Numbered from the stretch's first letter, positions 10,301 through 21,767 are shown. The stretch is DNA of 64,000 nt from Daphnia pulex (GCF_021134715.1 NC_060026.1:13631001-13695000); one strand, 5' to 3'. Notes: generated by a model from the letters alone, not told the origin. Numbers and translations: made by a program.

Positions 10301-10753
10301 CGTCCCGTTCTTACCCAACCTCTGCACCAACCTGCACTGCATGGCACGTTTTATGTAATGATCTCCGTGACCTTCGAATGTGAAGGACAGGCAGACCTTT
10401 TTTCCTTTTTTTCCTTTTGCAGGTTGAAGTTTCTGGGGTTGGGTCTACAACAACCAATATCAAAATGAATACAAAATGGTTATGTAACACCAAATGGTTA
10501 TCCCGTTCTCACCCAACCTCTTTTTGACAAATTTTACGTGCCTTTCCTTTTGCAGGTTGTCGTTGCTGGGGATGGGTCTACAACAACCAATATGAAAATG
10601 AATACCAAATGGTTATGTAACACCAAATGGTTATCCCGTTCTCACCCAACCTCTACACCACTGCATGACAAGTTTTACGTGCCTTTCCTTCTGCAGGTTT
10701 ACGTTGCTGGGGATTGGAATGGGTCTACAACAACCAATATAAAAATTAATACC
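10301..10753 (-). repeat. mirror copy of the tandem repeat array
   Basis: Reverse complement of 2737-3189, placed upstream of the minus-strand promoter at 10226-10233. Array length and copy number are the same in both arms. For a sequence type that usually varies, this strengthens the case for a very recent duplication or an assembly artefact. Confidence 0.75.
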
Positions 10754-10883
10754 AAATGATTATGGCTTAAAACTCACTTTATACCAATTGAAATTAACAA
10801 TGGCTCCTAAACTTTTCACTTAGACTTCATCATCTTGAATTATTACCACAGTAATAAAAAGAAACATTGGTTGAAATAATTAC

Positions 10884-11002
10884 CTTGCAAATAGAAATTC
10901 CTTGGTTTTGGAAGACAGCTTGCAAATTTGCAATTGGGCCATTTTATCTGTTGGTCACGAGCACTCTGCAAATCAGTGCCCACAAAAACTTCAAAAAGTT
11001 TC
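10884..11002 (-). other. orphan exon-like segment, mirror copy in right arm
   Basis: Mirror image of 2488-2606, with the same acceptor, donor and open frame, lying 148 bp inside the right outer junction. Nothing on the flanking unique side (11151 onward) clearly continues the frame. Confidence 0.25.
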
Positions 11003-11423
11003 CTGAAAATATTTAGTCAAGAATGCAAGATCATTAGCTCAATGTTATATTATCTATTTATTAAATAGAGTTTAACCGTCGAAAGTTTAGCCAAGCCACC
11101 TTTAAGAATCAAGGCCAATAATATCGATGTGCAACAGGTACAATTTCTTTTATTTACCTGAATTTTTACCTGAATAACAAAATAAAACGACAAAAAATCG
11201 AAGAATTAGAAGAAGTAAAAACCGAAAAATTTAAAGTAGAAGTTCAATTTAAAAGGTAAAAGAAATTGATTGATTTTTATTTCACTTTTTAATCGAAAGC
11301 TAAAAAGATTTAACCTATCGATGATAAGAACTGTGGAAAACTTGTCTAGGGAATTATTGAGCTAAAAGAATTTAAAAAATATGATTACATATGCGAAAGT
11401 ATACAGGCTACGGTAACGGTATG

Positions 11424-11690
11424 GCGACCGTAGAACTACAAAGACAGAAGAACTCCACCGACAATAGAACCCCCGAGAACCCCAGTTTATTTAAATAATT
11501 TTAAAAAAAAAATCCCTTGTATGCCACAGTAGAACTCCAATGATAGTAGAACTCCTTTTTTAAATATATTATTAAAAATACCCGACAATAGAACTCCACT
11601 ACGCGACCATAGAACTCCAATAAATTCTGAGGATTTCTTATGTCTTTGGAGTTCTATTGTCTTTGGAGTTCTACTTTCAGCAACCCACGG
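11424..11690. repeat. cluster of direct and inverted 'TAGAACTCC' motifs
   Basis: The motif (G/A)TAGAACTCCA or a close variant recurs at about 11430, 11447, 11464, 11527, 11545, 11588 and 11611. It is then found inverted (TTGGAGTTCTA) at about 11647 and 11664. Direct copies on the left and inverted copies on the right, around an AT-rich core, give the segment a foldback-element look. No coding capacity. Confidence 0.5.
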
Positions 11691-11927
11691 TAACTACCAT
11701 ACAATACGATAGGTTGGGTTAAAGTTAATAAAACGATTGCTAATGCGAATCACGATCGGAGCAATCTTACAATGTACACTCGTCGATCAAAATTGCATGT
11801 AAATCCCATTTAAATTTCCCTTGACAAACAGTAGATGTCAGTTCTTTTTTTGGAATACGATAACAAAACATAAAAAATACCCGGGAGATAAATAAAATCA
11901 GCTTGAATCAATAACTGTTCTATATTT

Positions 11928-12236
11928 CTATTCGTATTTGTTCTTGTTCTTCCCCTTTCCCTGATCCCTGTAAGACCAGTCTGCAGGATAATCCCCGTTT
12001 CGATAAACGATAGATTGTCCATAGCCACGAACAAAACAAATAATATTCGACCATGAGTCCATGACATTAGACTGACATTCCCAAATTCTAATCGAAAACT
12101 TATCTTCTTTTGAATTATATAAACACAACGACTCGTTTTGGGAGCAGAGTTTTCTTTGACGATATCGTCGACAGTCAAGGCATTGAGAATACTCCGTTGA
12201 GGGCGATATCGCAGCATATACGCTAACATTTTCCAT
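11928..12236 (-). CDS. hypothetical Cys-containing ORF, possible exon
   Basis: An open frame of 102 codons beginning MENVSVYAAISPSTEYSQ, with several spaced Cys (CLDC, KLC, SLC, WEC, IICF). Composition is protein-like and unlike the AT-rich surroundings. It may be part of the same minus-strand gene as the exon at 12509-12652. However, the simplest splice (acceptor aataattag just upstream of the ATG) puts this frame out of phase with that exon, so the model is incomplete or broken. Family not recognised. Confidence 0.25.
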   Translation of the reverse strand: MENVSVYAAISPSTEYSQCLDCRRYRQRKLCSQNESLCLYNSKEDKFSIRIWECQSNVMDSWSNIICFVRGYGQSIVYRNGDYPADWSYRDQGKGKNKNKYE

Positions 12237-12508
12237 AGTTGCATCTAATTATTTTCCCATGGAGAAAATCACACAAACATTTCCGACATTTCTTTACATT
12301 CTGCTATTGGATATGAAACTTTTATGGCATTCCCCGTTATATACATCTGTACTAGATCCTTTGACAAGATGAGGATGGACGCACCACTCTATTGTTTACT
12401 AAATTTTCAATGGAACTCACAGTCGTCTTAAAGGGGGAAGGATAAAACAGAAATGTAAGACGCCGTAAAATATTTCTGTAACGAAATGAAATATGTAGCC
12501 TCACTTAC

Positions 12509-12652
12509 CCAAGTTGTTTTGCTATTGGTTTTGATCTGTTGAACTAAAAATTGACGAAAATGGGCAGTTTTTCCAGGTGAGTCCACAGAGTCATGATAAG
12601 CGGGGGCATCATGACAACTGATCATCAGTGGAGAGCCTTCACGCATGAAGAA
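12509..12652 (-). CDS. orphan internal exon of an unrecognised minus-strand gene
   Basis: A 144-bp segment in phase 0 between a strong acceptor (ctttttccag) and a strong donor (CTTGG|gtaagtga). It encodes 48 residues starting FFMREGSPLMISCHDAP. Splice signals and composition both suggest a real exon. Neither flanking exon is secure: upstream lies the C1q gene promoter on the other strand, and downstream frames stop quickly (a possible next exon from an acceptor at about 12430 ends in TAG). It may be a remnant cut off by rearrangement near the palindrome. Confidence 0.3.
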
Positions 12653-12965
12653 CTGGAAAAAGCAGAATAATCGTTAAAAAAAAAAATTTCTCTCAAAAGG
12701 ACGTAGATTCAACTAAACTTAACAGAATAATTCGACTATAATTCCGTATCAACTCGAGTCATCATAAAACAAATATAATGCTCAAGAATAAAAATCAAAG
12801 TTTGAATCAAAACTAACAATAGTTATCTTTTTTGGACTCTTTGCAAGATAGGCGATTGATAAAACCACACAAAAGGTATTTAAACTTCAAAGCGCTATAT
12901 TCTGTCTATAGTTACGTGTCGCTTTTGTTACACAACTCTATTGGATTAAAGAAAATCGAGGTAAA

Positions 12966-14094
12966 ATGGGTCGTTTGAAAGTCTTTTTTGGTTTGATGTT
13001 CTTGATTTTGAGTTGCGGGGCAATTTGTTCCTCTGCTCTTACCACATTTTCCTTGGAAGATAAACTGCAAGAATTGGAACTGAGACTAGAAGCCAAAATT
13101 GAAGCTAAAAATGCTCAACTTGAAGAAAAGGTGACACAACTGGAGGCGCAACTTGAACTAAATGTAAGTCTACTGTTGTTAGTTTAATTCGGAGTTTCAC
13201 TTTAGATTTTGTTTTTCTATGACAGAATGAACTAAGACAAGATTTGGCATTGAAAGTAACTCAATTAGAGGCCAAAAATGTCCAACTGGAAGTCAAAATT
13301 GAACAACAAGAATCGCTTTTTAGAAATCATTTTTCACGTGAGAAAAATGAACGCACAACAGCTCCCGACTCTGTTCCAATTAGCAATAATCAATCGGCTG
13401 TTGCCATCAACGGACTGCCGTCTTCGTGCGGGGATCTCAAAATGATTGGCCACATTTGGAGCGGATTTTATTCCGTCATAGGATTGGCGAAAATGGAATC
13501 CGTTTATTGCGATTTCACTAAACTACCGGACGATGCGGGTAAATGTTTTGCATTATCACGACTTATTTAGTTGAAATTATATATATTTTTAATTCTATTA
13601 TTGATTGAAAAGGTTTCCAGAAATGGATTGGATACGTCGACGTCAAATCGACGCCCGTCCATTTCTACGTCCAGAGAAATTCTTCATTTAACACACAATA
13701 CACTCCAATTCCGTTTGATTTGGCGGTGGTGAACGAGGGAAACGCCATGAATTTGACCACGGGGAAATTCACGGCACCGCGACCGGGAATTTATTTTTTC
13801 TCTTTCGCGGGACTGGCGTATCTTTATTCTTCATCTTCTTCTGCTGGGTTTGAGTCTTATCTTTATTTGAATGGGAATCTAATCGGGGTGAGTAATGTTA
13901 ACGAGAGAAACGCCCCCGTTGCTCAATTTAGTCCGTTGACCCTTCAGTCGACGTTCAACTTGAAAAAAGGCGATCAACTCTGGATGGAGATTTCTTATAC
14001 TGGTGACTCATCCTCGTCTTTGTGGGACAGCAGTTACCACTACACACATTTCACGGGTTTCATGTTGGAGGAGGAAATTGTGGCGTCCCTCTGA
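12966..14094 (+). CDS. secreted C1q-domain protein
   Basis: Three exons, 12966-13163, 13226-13538 and 13613-14094, join in phase to a 330-residue protein. Residues 1-24 (MGRLKVFFGLMFLILSCGAI...) form a signal peptide. Residues about 30-110 are Lys/Glu/Leu heptads (LEAKIEAKNAQLEEK, VTQLEAK), a coiled coil likely to drive trimerisation. Residues about 133-166 hold a two-Cys module (SSCGDLKMIGHIWSGFYSV...VYCDFTK). From about 172 to the end is a C1q/TNF-like jelly roll, with FTAPRPGIYFFSF and the closing SSYHYTHFTGFML as landmarks. C1q-like proteins act outside the cell as pattern-recognition or matrix proteins; the ligand here is unknown. There is no collagen stalk, the coiled coil taking its place. 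A TATA-like GGTATTTAAAC lies near 12875. Confidence 0.93.
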
Positions 14095-14139
14095 GGTTCG
14101 ACATCCAAAATGAACGTCAATCATTTGGGGAAAATAATT

Positions 14140-15060
14140 TTAAGGGGAAAGGGAAGATAATTCATTCGACTCCATTTCATTGAGGGGTGGACATTTCTTT
14201 ACCAAAATTGAACTGTGGATGTAATTACACAGTTTACTAAATACACAAGCCAAGTTTGAAGTTTCTATATGCAAAACTCTAGACGTTACAAACAAAAACA
14301 AAACAATTTTAATTGCCAAATTTCCCAAAAAAGCGGTCGGACTAAAAATGGAAGAAAATTTATTTGCTTTTTTAAAATTCACTAGTGGATTGGATTTTTT
14401 CCAAAACAATTTCAAAATTTCACATAGATAAACCGCACGCATACCTGAGCACAAATTCGTTTGTTCATCTGTAAAAATAAAAGGCGGGGGACGTGAATCC
14501 TAAAAAAAAATTAAAAATTTCTCAATTTGTTTTCCTATCGCAGCTCGGAATTAAATCAAATCAACACTAGAACGAAACTCTTATAGTGTCTACGTTATCT
14601 CGTTTTGCTTTGGTAATTGCGTTTCACTTTTTCGGCTTTAATTTCCATAATTTTAACCTCCACAAACCGCATGAAATGGCGCGCCATTTCATTTTCGTTC
14701 GCGGTGAAAAGACGAAAAATCAACGGCCATTTTTAAAAAAGAAATAAAAGTCCAACATTTTCATTTCATTTCAATCGTGTCGTGCGAATCAATCATGCCA
14801 ATTGGACACGTCATCAGTCAAAAAATGGCAATTGAAATTACAATGCGCGTCAGGTACAAAAAGTTCTTACCTGCTGCCTCCATTTTGATGAATGTCGCGG
14901 GACTTATGGCTCATCAGGTGAGTGGAATTTTCTGCAACTTGTATCCAGAGTCTCGTTCGGCCATTCACGGTCACTTCATGAGAAATCAACTGTGATTTGT
15001 ATCCTCTGATTACGTCACTTCAAACAAATAAATGGTTTCAACTTTGACACAACACTGTGA
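14140..15060. repeat. segmental duplication unit A, noncoding part
   Basis: Diverged copy of 18870-19760. Shared landmarks are TTCATTCGACTCCA.TTCATT, AACAATTTTAATTGCCAAATT, GCGGTCGGACTA.AAATGG, the TTCACTTTTTCGG/TTTTAATTT block, and AAAAAGTTCTTACCTGCTG. On the minus strand the last of these is a candidate first exon, ATGGAGGCAGCAG|gtaagaac (about 14872-14884). In the second copy its ATG has become GTG. No complete gene could be built from it. Confidence 0.7.
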
Positions 15061-15847
15061 ACTGAGTTTTTGGCAGACTTGTGGCCAAACAATTTCTTAA
15101 CTTTACGAGATTTTTAAAAACGAGTTTCAGTTTTGATTTGCACTGCAGACGAGCATTTGTGAGAACCGGAAAGCAGCGATGCCAATTTTATTTTTTAAAC
15201 AAACTGGAAAACAGTAAAAACCCGGTTCTTTTCTCTGCCTGGTGCCTGGTCTTTAGATATTTTATTTTTTTCCAATGCAAAATTTGAAACTGACTTTCAG
15301 CAATTTTGATTAAAATACTGTGAGAGTGACGTGATACTATGACTCACCTCGCAAATTAAAACATTACCAAGTCCTTAAGTTGTAGTAGAATTATTAGCTG
15401 CAAACGTTTCCTATTCAGAGCAGCGAGCATCGGTTGTCACTTGTTCTTTCGGCGTAATAGATTAGTCCTGCTTGTGGTGGCATCAACAGGAGACAGATAG
15501 TAACAGATCAAGAATCAGGACATTTTCACTACAAGACAAGTAAAATGTTTTCTATTGTTTTACCAAAAACTAGATTATATCCAAAGCAAAATTAGTTAAA
15601 TTGTTGCTTCCCTAAATCCAAACCACGAAAAACCCACCACAGAAAAGATCAAAGTAAAATTTGCACGATTCCCAAGTAGACCAAAGACCCGCCCTAATAA
15701 CACTCCTCCCCAGGACCCTCTTGAAAGTCAAGAGGAAAAAAAGGACTTTGCCGTCTAGCAACATCGATAACATATTTTTGCTCTATTGATGTTGTTTCCA
15801 ATTTTAAAAAGATACTGTCCGGCAAAGGAAGATTTAGTTGGGAGGTT

Positions 15848-17944
15848 TTACAAGTCGCATCCCAATCTTTCAATTTCGTCCATTACGAAATCCATATCTT
15901 CGTGAGTAGGACGGGGCTGACAAGGGATGACTAAACGGAAAAAGTTGACTAAATTCTTATGCGGCAAAGGTTGGTAGCCAATCATGAGAGATCCTTTCTC
16001 CACCATTCGTTTCTTTATTGCAGGCGCAACCTTAAGTAATTCAATTTGAGTAAATCATCGTATTATGTAAAGTACGGATGTCTTGTTACCTTGGAAATTT
16101 GTTCCCACCATTCGGGAGATTCCTGACAATTCCTCAACTGATGTGGAATGTACCAAAAGCAAACGTTCGTGCAATTAGGTTCTGAAAGGACTAGCCGAAA
16201 TTCTGAACGTTGAGCGATTTGACGTGAGAAATACCTTTGATGACAAATAAAAATGAATATCTAACATAAAAATCCTAATGGTTCATTTGGACTTACTCGG
16301 CGCATTCAAAGGCATTATCAACCATTTCTTCAAGACCTCGATCGCCACGAGCTTTCCACATTAACCACAGTTTGAAAGCGTCTACCTTGCGGCCACACTG
16401 AACGCTCTTATCACCAATATCGTAGCGCACATCATAGAATTTATCTGTCTGGAACAGACAGGTGGCCGAGGCACTGTTGCATCGATTCAGAATATCCTAC
16501 ACACATCGAGATGAAGTAATAACCGAATCAACGATAATAGGCTACCTTTAAAATTTTGAATACTTTGTCCTTGTGTTTCGTTAAGAAAGCTGAACATTGT
16601 AAAGGGGCCCCGAGAATTTTGTGAAGATTCCAAGTCACAGAATCAGCCCTTTAAAAAGAACACGCTGAAATTTATTTGAAAAAAGATAAATGAAAGGTTT
16701 GTTACAATTCTATGCCGTCCATCAAGAAACGGTATTTCTGAGAGACTAGTGCGCCTCCGCCCCAAGCAGCCTAAAATATAAAACGTGTAACTAGTTGAAC
16801 TTTAAATGATTTCTTTGATTTATCTTACATCGACGTGAAGCCAAACGTCATATTTTTTGCATACGAGCGCCAAAGGCTCTAAAGGATCGTAAGCTCCTAG
16901 AACTGTGGTCCCAGCTGTTGCGTTGACGAAAAAAGGAACTTTCTTCTGTTCCAGGGCTTTGACAACCTTATTTTCCAATTCAGCGGGTATCATTTTTCCA
17001 GAGCTGTCAGAGGCGACAATGATAAGATTGTCAGTTCCCAAGCCAATCCAATGAGCTGCTTTGGCCAAAGAATAATGACTCTGTAAAAGAATAATTTTTT
17101 GTAAAATGAGGACAAACATCTGTGATTTGAAATGGAAAACCTCTTCCGAAGTAAATGCCACCAATTCACCTATGTTGCCCACTCCTTTTGTTTTAACTTC
17201 AGGGAACTTCTTGTAACGAGCAAGAACTATCCCATACATATTTGAAATGCTACCTCCTAAAATATGTATGATTTAAACAGACAAGTTCAGCACACATAAT
17301 AAACAATACATTTGTTTAATTTAATAATACCAGGGGCAAATATTCCATCACCATCTTCCCACCCAACGAAACCTCTTAGGTGTGCTAAGACTGCACATTC
17401 GACCATCAGGAAAAATGGTGCTACTTCAAATGTGTGCCTTTATTGCAAAAACACAAAACAAAAGAAATTTTAGAAATTTCCTACAGATTTTTATTTAAAT
17501 GAATATAACTTACAAGTTGGTATTGAGAGCTTCAGTCAGCCAGGCTCCTGCAAGTCCAACAGGATCGCATGCATGATACAACTGATTCAGAAACTTCGGA
17601 TGGTTGGTTTTGACACTATATTCCACAGCTTGTTTACAAAGTTCCAAAATTTGAACGTGATTTAAAGCGCTGCCACCTAGCGAGAGATCCACCAACTCCT
17701 AAAAATGAACACGGAAATTATGAAAATCCAAGCTTGTACTAGAAATAATCTTCTAGAAACCAATTTTTAGTGTTACCTTAAGTTCTTCGGGATGAATAAA
17801 ATTCACTATTCTATCCTCTGCGTTGGCCTTACCAGACAACAATCGTTGGTTGATAACGAGATCTGTAATCTGCTTCAGCAACAATTCCTCGTTCACTTGC
17901 TGCTTTTCATCTCCCAGTGTACCTTCGCCAGCTAGAGACTCCAT
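15848..17944 (-). CDS. Csad: PLP-dependent cysteine sulfinate/aspartate decarboxylase, copy 1
   Basis: Ten exons: 17777-17944, 17514-17698, 17331-17437, 17141-17256, 16829-17080, 16706-16770, 16546-16648, 16297-16496, 16090-16234 and 15848-16030. Together they encode 507 residues in one frame. It is a group II PLP decarboxylase. The cofactor-stacking His is H194 in TSEESHYS, the pyridine-binding Asp is D276 in HVDAAWGGG, and the Schiff-base Lys is K308 in [10 protein letters not shown]. The [15 protein letters not shown] and [16 protein letters not shown] stretches place it with vertebrate CSAD/GADL1 and insect aspartate 1-decarboxylase. It would make hypotaurine or beta-alanine, the latter being used in arthropod cuticle tanning; substrate cannot be decided from sequence. 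The start chosen is the Met shared with copy 2; an in-frame Met exists at 18067. Confidence 0.95.
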
Positions 17945-18432
17945 TTTCCGTTGTTGAAATCTCTTCAACGCCACGATACGAATTAAATAATTAAAATATC
18001 GCGCACTAATGTTGCAATTTCTGCTGGGATTTATAAAAAACACCGTCTGATGACGCAGCCTGGCCAATGGTCTGAAAAATATAGCAGAGTAATAGATAAA
18101 TAGTGTTTTTGTGTGTGTGTGTGTCTTACAGCTTTTTTTACTGGTGATTTTTTAGTGTATTTAATTTTTTTAGCGCTGTGAAAAAATTGTGTGTTCAGGG
18201 AATATGGCGACCCCCTAGGGTATTCCCCGAGTTTACGTGACGCCCCTCACCTACTGGTGTCACGTCATTCCTCAAGCTGCGTAACCCGTTACGAAACGAC
18301 AATAAACCTTTACTTCAATTTGTGAATATAGACACAGCTGGTTAAAAATGCAAACCGCCGGAAAACACACATGTCCTCACCAATAGATAAATAAACTACT
18401 ACCGCATTCAACAATAATGCAAATGCACTCAC

Positions 18433-18530
18433 CTTTCGCTGGCTGTCGTCTTCGTCGGACGATGTTGAACCAAGAGTTAAGGGCCAGCAGTTAACTTATG
18501 GAGCGCCAAGATCGTGAGCGGGATGTCCAA
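18433..18530 (-). other. candidate 5' leader exon of decarboxylase copy 1
   Basis: On the minus strand, a conserved block ends at a strong donor (CAGCGAAAG|gtgagtgc, 18433). Homology with copy 2 extends through it. It probably splices to an acceptor just upstream of the start codon (GCGTTGAAG|, about 17962), removing a 5' UTR intron. The upstream limit is approximate. Confidence 0.5.
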
Positions 18531-18869
18531 CGAGTTAAACGAGTGTGGGCAGCAGCTTCAGTTACAAGCGCCGGTTTCAACTTTTTCCTCATGGGCATCA
18601 CCGAATAGGAGTGACAAATAGCTCCAAAAATCCCCAGTGGAAAAAGCTGTAAACCGCATTTCAATTGAGCAATCGTCCAGAAAAATTCGCTTGTCTGTCC
18701 GATACAAATAAGGTCAGGGGACGTGATAAACCCATTTTGATTGCCAGATATAAAAATTGCTTTAATTTTTAAATTTCACCGATTTTACTTAATGTAAACC
18801 CTAAAAGGATACACCTCGTTCATCATTAATAAAAATAATGCCATTTTTTTATTCGCGCAGGATTTTACA

Positions 18870-19760
18870 AAGGGGATGGGAGGAAATTTGTTCGACTCCA
18901 ATTCATTTAAGGGTGGGAATTTCTTTGAGAAAATTTTACTGTGCATGCAAATAAACATTTTTAACGCTCAAACAGAATAACAGATTCTCAAATTTCTATC
19001 TGTAAACATGTAGACGTGACAAGAAAAAAACAAACAATTTTAATTGCCAAATTTACAAAATGCGGGTCGGACTAGAAATGGGAGAAAATTCATTCGCAAC
19101 TAATACGTTAACAGATTGAAATTTAAAAAAAATCTTTTCACGGTTGCGCGGGCATTAAAGCTGTGCATGAGTGAACATAAGCTATTTTTATAAATAAGAG
19201 CGGGGTACTTGAAAAACTCATTTTGATTGCTAGTTTTACAAAAAAAAAATCATTTTAAATTTATTTTCCTATCGCAGATCGAAATTAAATAAAATCAATA
19301 CGAGAATAAACGCTTTTATTCCCTTCGTGTGCGTTTCACTTTTCGGTTTTAATTTACAAAATATGAATTTAAAAAAATATAAAATGGACGGTTGCGCCAC
19401 TTATTCGCTCGGTATGAAAATGACTACAAAGAATAGCAACCGTCGCTTAAAAATGAGAGACCAACATGACAAATTAAAATTATTCAATTTAACGATGTCG
19501 TGTTGGTCAATTAAACGATTGCGCCTAATGCATACACTGTTGGAGCATGTGCATTTGTCGACAATTCGCAGCATATAATAAAAAGTTCTTACCTGCTGTC
19601 TCCACTTTGATGAATTCCGTTTGGTATTTCCCTTCAATGTCTGTGGTGAGGGCTCAGTTCGCCAGGATAACTTCCTCTGATTACATCGATGTCAATCTCT
19701 AAAATCTCAATCTCACTATAATCAAACAATAAAATGGTTTGAACTTTTTAACACTTACTA
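18870..19760. repeat. segmental duplication unit B, noncoding part
   Basis: Second, diverged copy of 14140-15060 in the same order and orientation, with small indels. The decarboxylase follows each unit, but here the claudin-like gene lies between the noncoding block and the decarboxylase. Confidence 0.7.
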
Positions 19761-20281
19761 TGACTGTGTGCGTACCGATCCAAATTTGGCCATTTCCGTT
19801 CAAGCAGTGCCATTACTGAATTGACTGGTTACATAGTAGGGCTCTGAAAACTCTTGAATGTTATTTCGATGCAATGAATTGCTTGACATTACAGAACATT
19901 AAGAATTCACAGAAATAGAACACAAAGATATGGATTTAAAACAAATTTTGCATCCCGCGTCAACGACCCTTACCTTTTAAATTTCTGTAAACCTCTAGAT
20001 AGTAACAGATCAAAAATCAGGAAATCCTTTTGTTTCACCAAAAACTAGGTTATATCTAAAGCTAATATCAGTTAAATTGTTAAAGTTACAAAATTGTATT
20101 CAGTCACACAGTAAAAGTCGGTCAAAAGTGCAATAGCTGCACTGAGATTCGTATAATCTTAGCTTAACACAATCTAACGTAATGTGACAAATGTTTGTGC
20201 CACGATGGACGAATGAAGTGGACGGCTCTTGTTATCAAAAACGGAATGCACAACAGAATGTAAAAAAAGTTAAGAAACATT

Positions 20282-21767
20282 TCATACTTTATGTTCCAGC
20301 GAAAAAGTCGCTTGCGATGTCGTATCTCTCTGTTTCTTGGCTTGAACTTTAGCTTCAATAAAAAATAGAGTGGCAGAGAGGTAAAGGCCAAAGGTTCCAA
20401 CAACTGCCAACCCAAAGGACCATGATAAAAAGTTGTGCTCAAAGTCTGGCATCCAATCACGTGAATCTCCTAAGGCTCCAAAGGTGATAACAGCAATTGT
20501 TCCACAAAAGGCTAAACAAAAAATTGACAGTTAGTGATCGAACATCAAGACAGGTGTATATAGGTGCTTACCTGCAATGGTCAAGTCCCATGCAAGGGCA
20601 CGTAAGAGTTTGACTTGATGCTCATATGTGAAACACAAAACATACATCAGTGTCCCTGCTATGCCTACCAGCATCAACATGAAGCACAGTGTAAAAAACA
20701 ACTGTACAGCAATAAAGAATGCTAGAAATGGAAACACACATTAGATTAGATTGCCAAGCCTTGGTGGGGGAATGTATGTAAACTGAAATCAACAAGTAGC
20801 AATCTTACGAGGCATGAGAAAGTCCCTCATCTCAACATATCCAGCAGTGAAAGGATTGAAAACCCATCGACAGCCCGTAAAATATCTCAAGTGGAGAGTA
20901 TCGTGTGGATCGGGTAACGAACGAAAGCAATGGACCCACAAACCCAATTTATCAAATTTATCTCCATAGTACTTTGACCAGTTTTCCAGCCAATGTGTCG
21001 TTGAAAAGGCCACGGATATGCACACAACAGCGACAAAAAACAAAGGGAGGGCGATTTTGGCAGCGGTACTTCGTGTTTTTGTCATTTTTTGAGCGTAATT
21101 AATCGTTGAAAACAAAAGAATATATCCCACGCTAGGGACTCACAATGAATTGTGATGCACTTTCGCCATTAGACCAACGCCCAGCATACAACAATTGTCG
21201 GAGCCCTCTAGCGAGCGTTTGGTGAAAGAAGCCAAATATTTCTATATTTACTTGACATAGTAAACATAAGGATATCTAATCTTTACAACTGAATACTATC
21301 TTTTTATTCCAAATTTAGCAATAATAATATCCCAGTATTTATTTAAAAATTAATAAAAATAGAAAATTTGACTTACGAGGCCTGAGAAGCCAGTCTATGA
21401 TGTGGTATTCCTCATCCAAGACATGACGACATCCATTGAAAACTCTATCATACAAGTGTTTCACATCTTTGAATTCTTTCAAACAGAAATTCCAGAGACC
21501 TGAAAATGCGTAAAACGAGGAAAAAGTTTACAATGACGTAAAAACAAACGGATATTTAAAATATAGATAGGCATAGGCGTGGTCTGTCAAAGTCGACATT
21601 CACATTGACTCACCTAACTGTATGAATTTGGGATTTTCTAATGTGCCGTCTGTTTCTAACCACGAATTTGTTGAGAAAGCAATAATAATAATCAAGCAAG
21701 TGGCAAAGAAACTTAACACAGCAGCTTTAGCTATTTTTGAGGCACCGCCGTCGTGATGGGACGCCAT
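20282..21767 (-). CDS. claudin-like four-TM protein with two alternative first-exon modules
   Basis: Shared exons are 20572-20721 (150 nt) and 20282-20511 (230 nt, TGA at 20282-20284). Two N-terminal modules can join them, both 277 nt and phase 1. Module A is 21614-21767 plus 21377-21499 (MASHHDGGASKIAKAAVLSF...). Module B is the single exon 20809-21085 (MTKTRSTAAKIALPLFF...). Each product is 218 residues. Both modules contain TM1 and extracellular loop 1 with the claudin signature: a Trp (NSWLE or THWLE), then LGLWNFC or LGLWVHC, then GCR. Shared exons give TM2-TM4 and a basic tail. Such proteins form arthropod septate junctions and seal epithelia. Module choice would swap the loop that sets adhesion and pore properties. 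Alternative splicing is inferred; module A could instead belong to a broken tandem copy. Confidence 0.85.

Larger units (their letters stand above)
6909..11150 (-). repeat. right arm of the 8.8-kb near-perfect inverted repeat
   Basis: This is the reverse complement of 2340-6581 and carries mirror copies of all its contents: the tandem array (10301-10753), the TATA box (10226-10233), two repeat genes on the minus strand and the orphan exon (10884-11002). Beyond 11150 the sequence (tatttacctg...) has no counterpart left of 2340, so the homology ends sharply. Confidence 0.95.
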
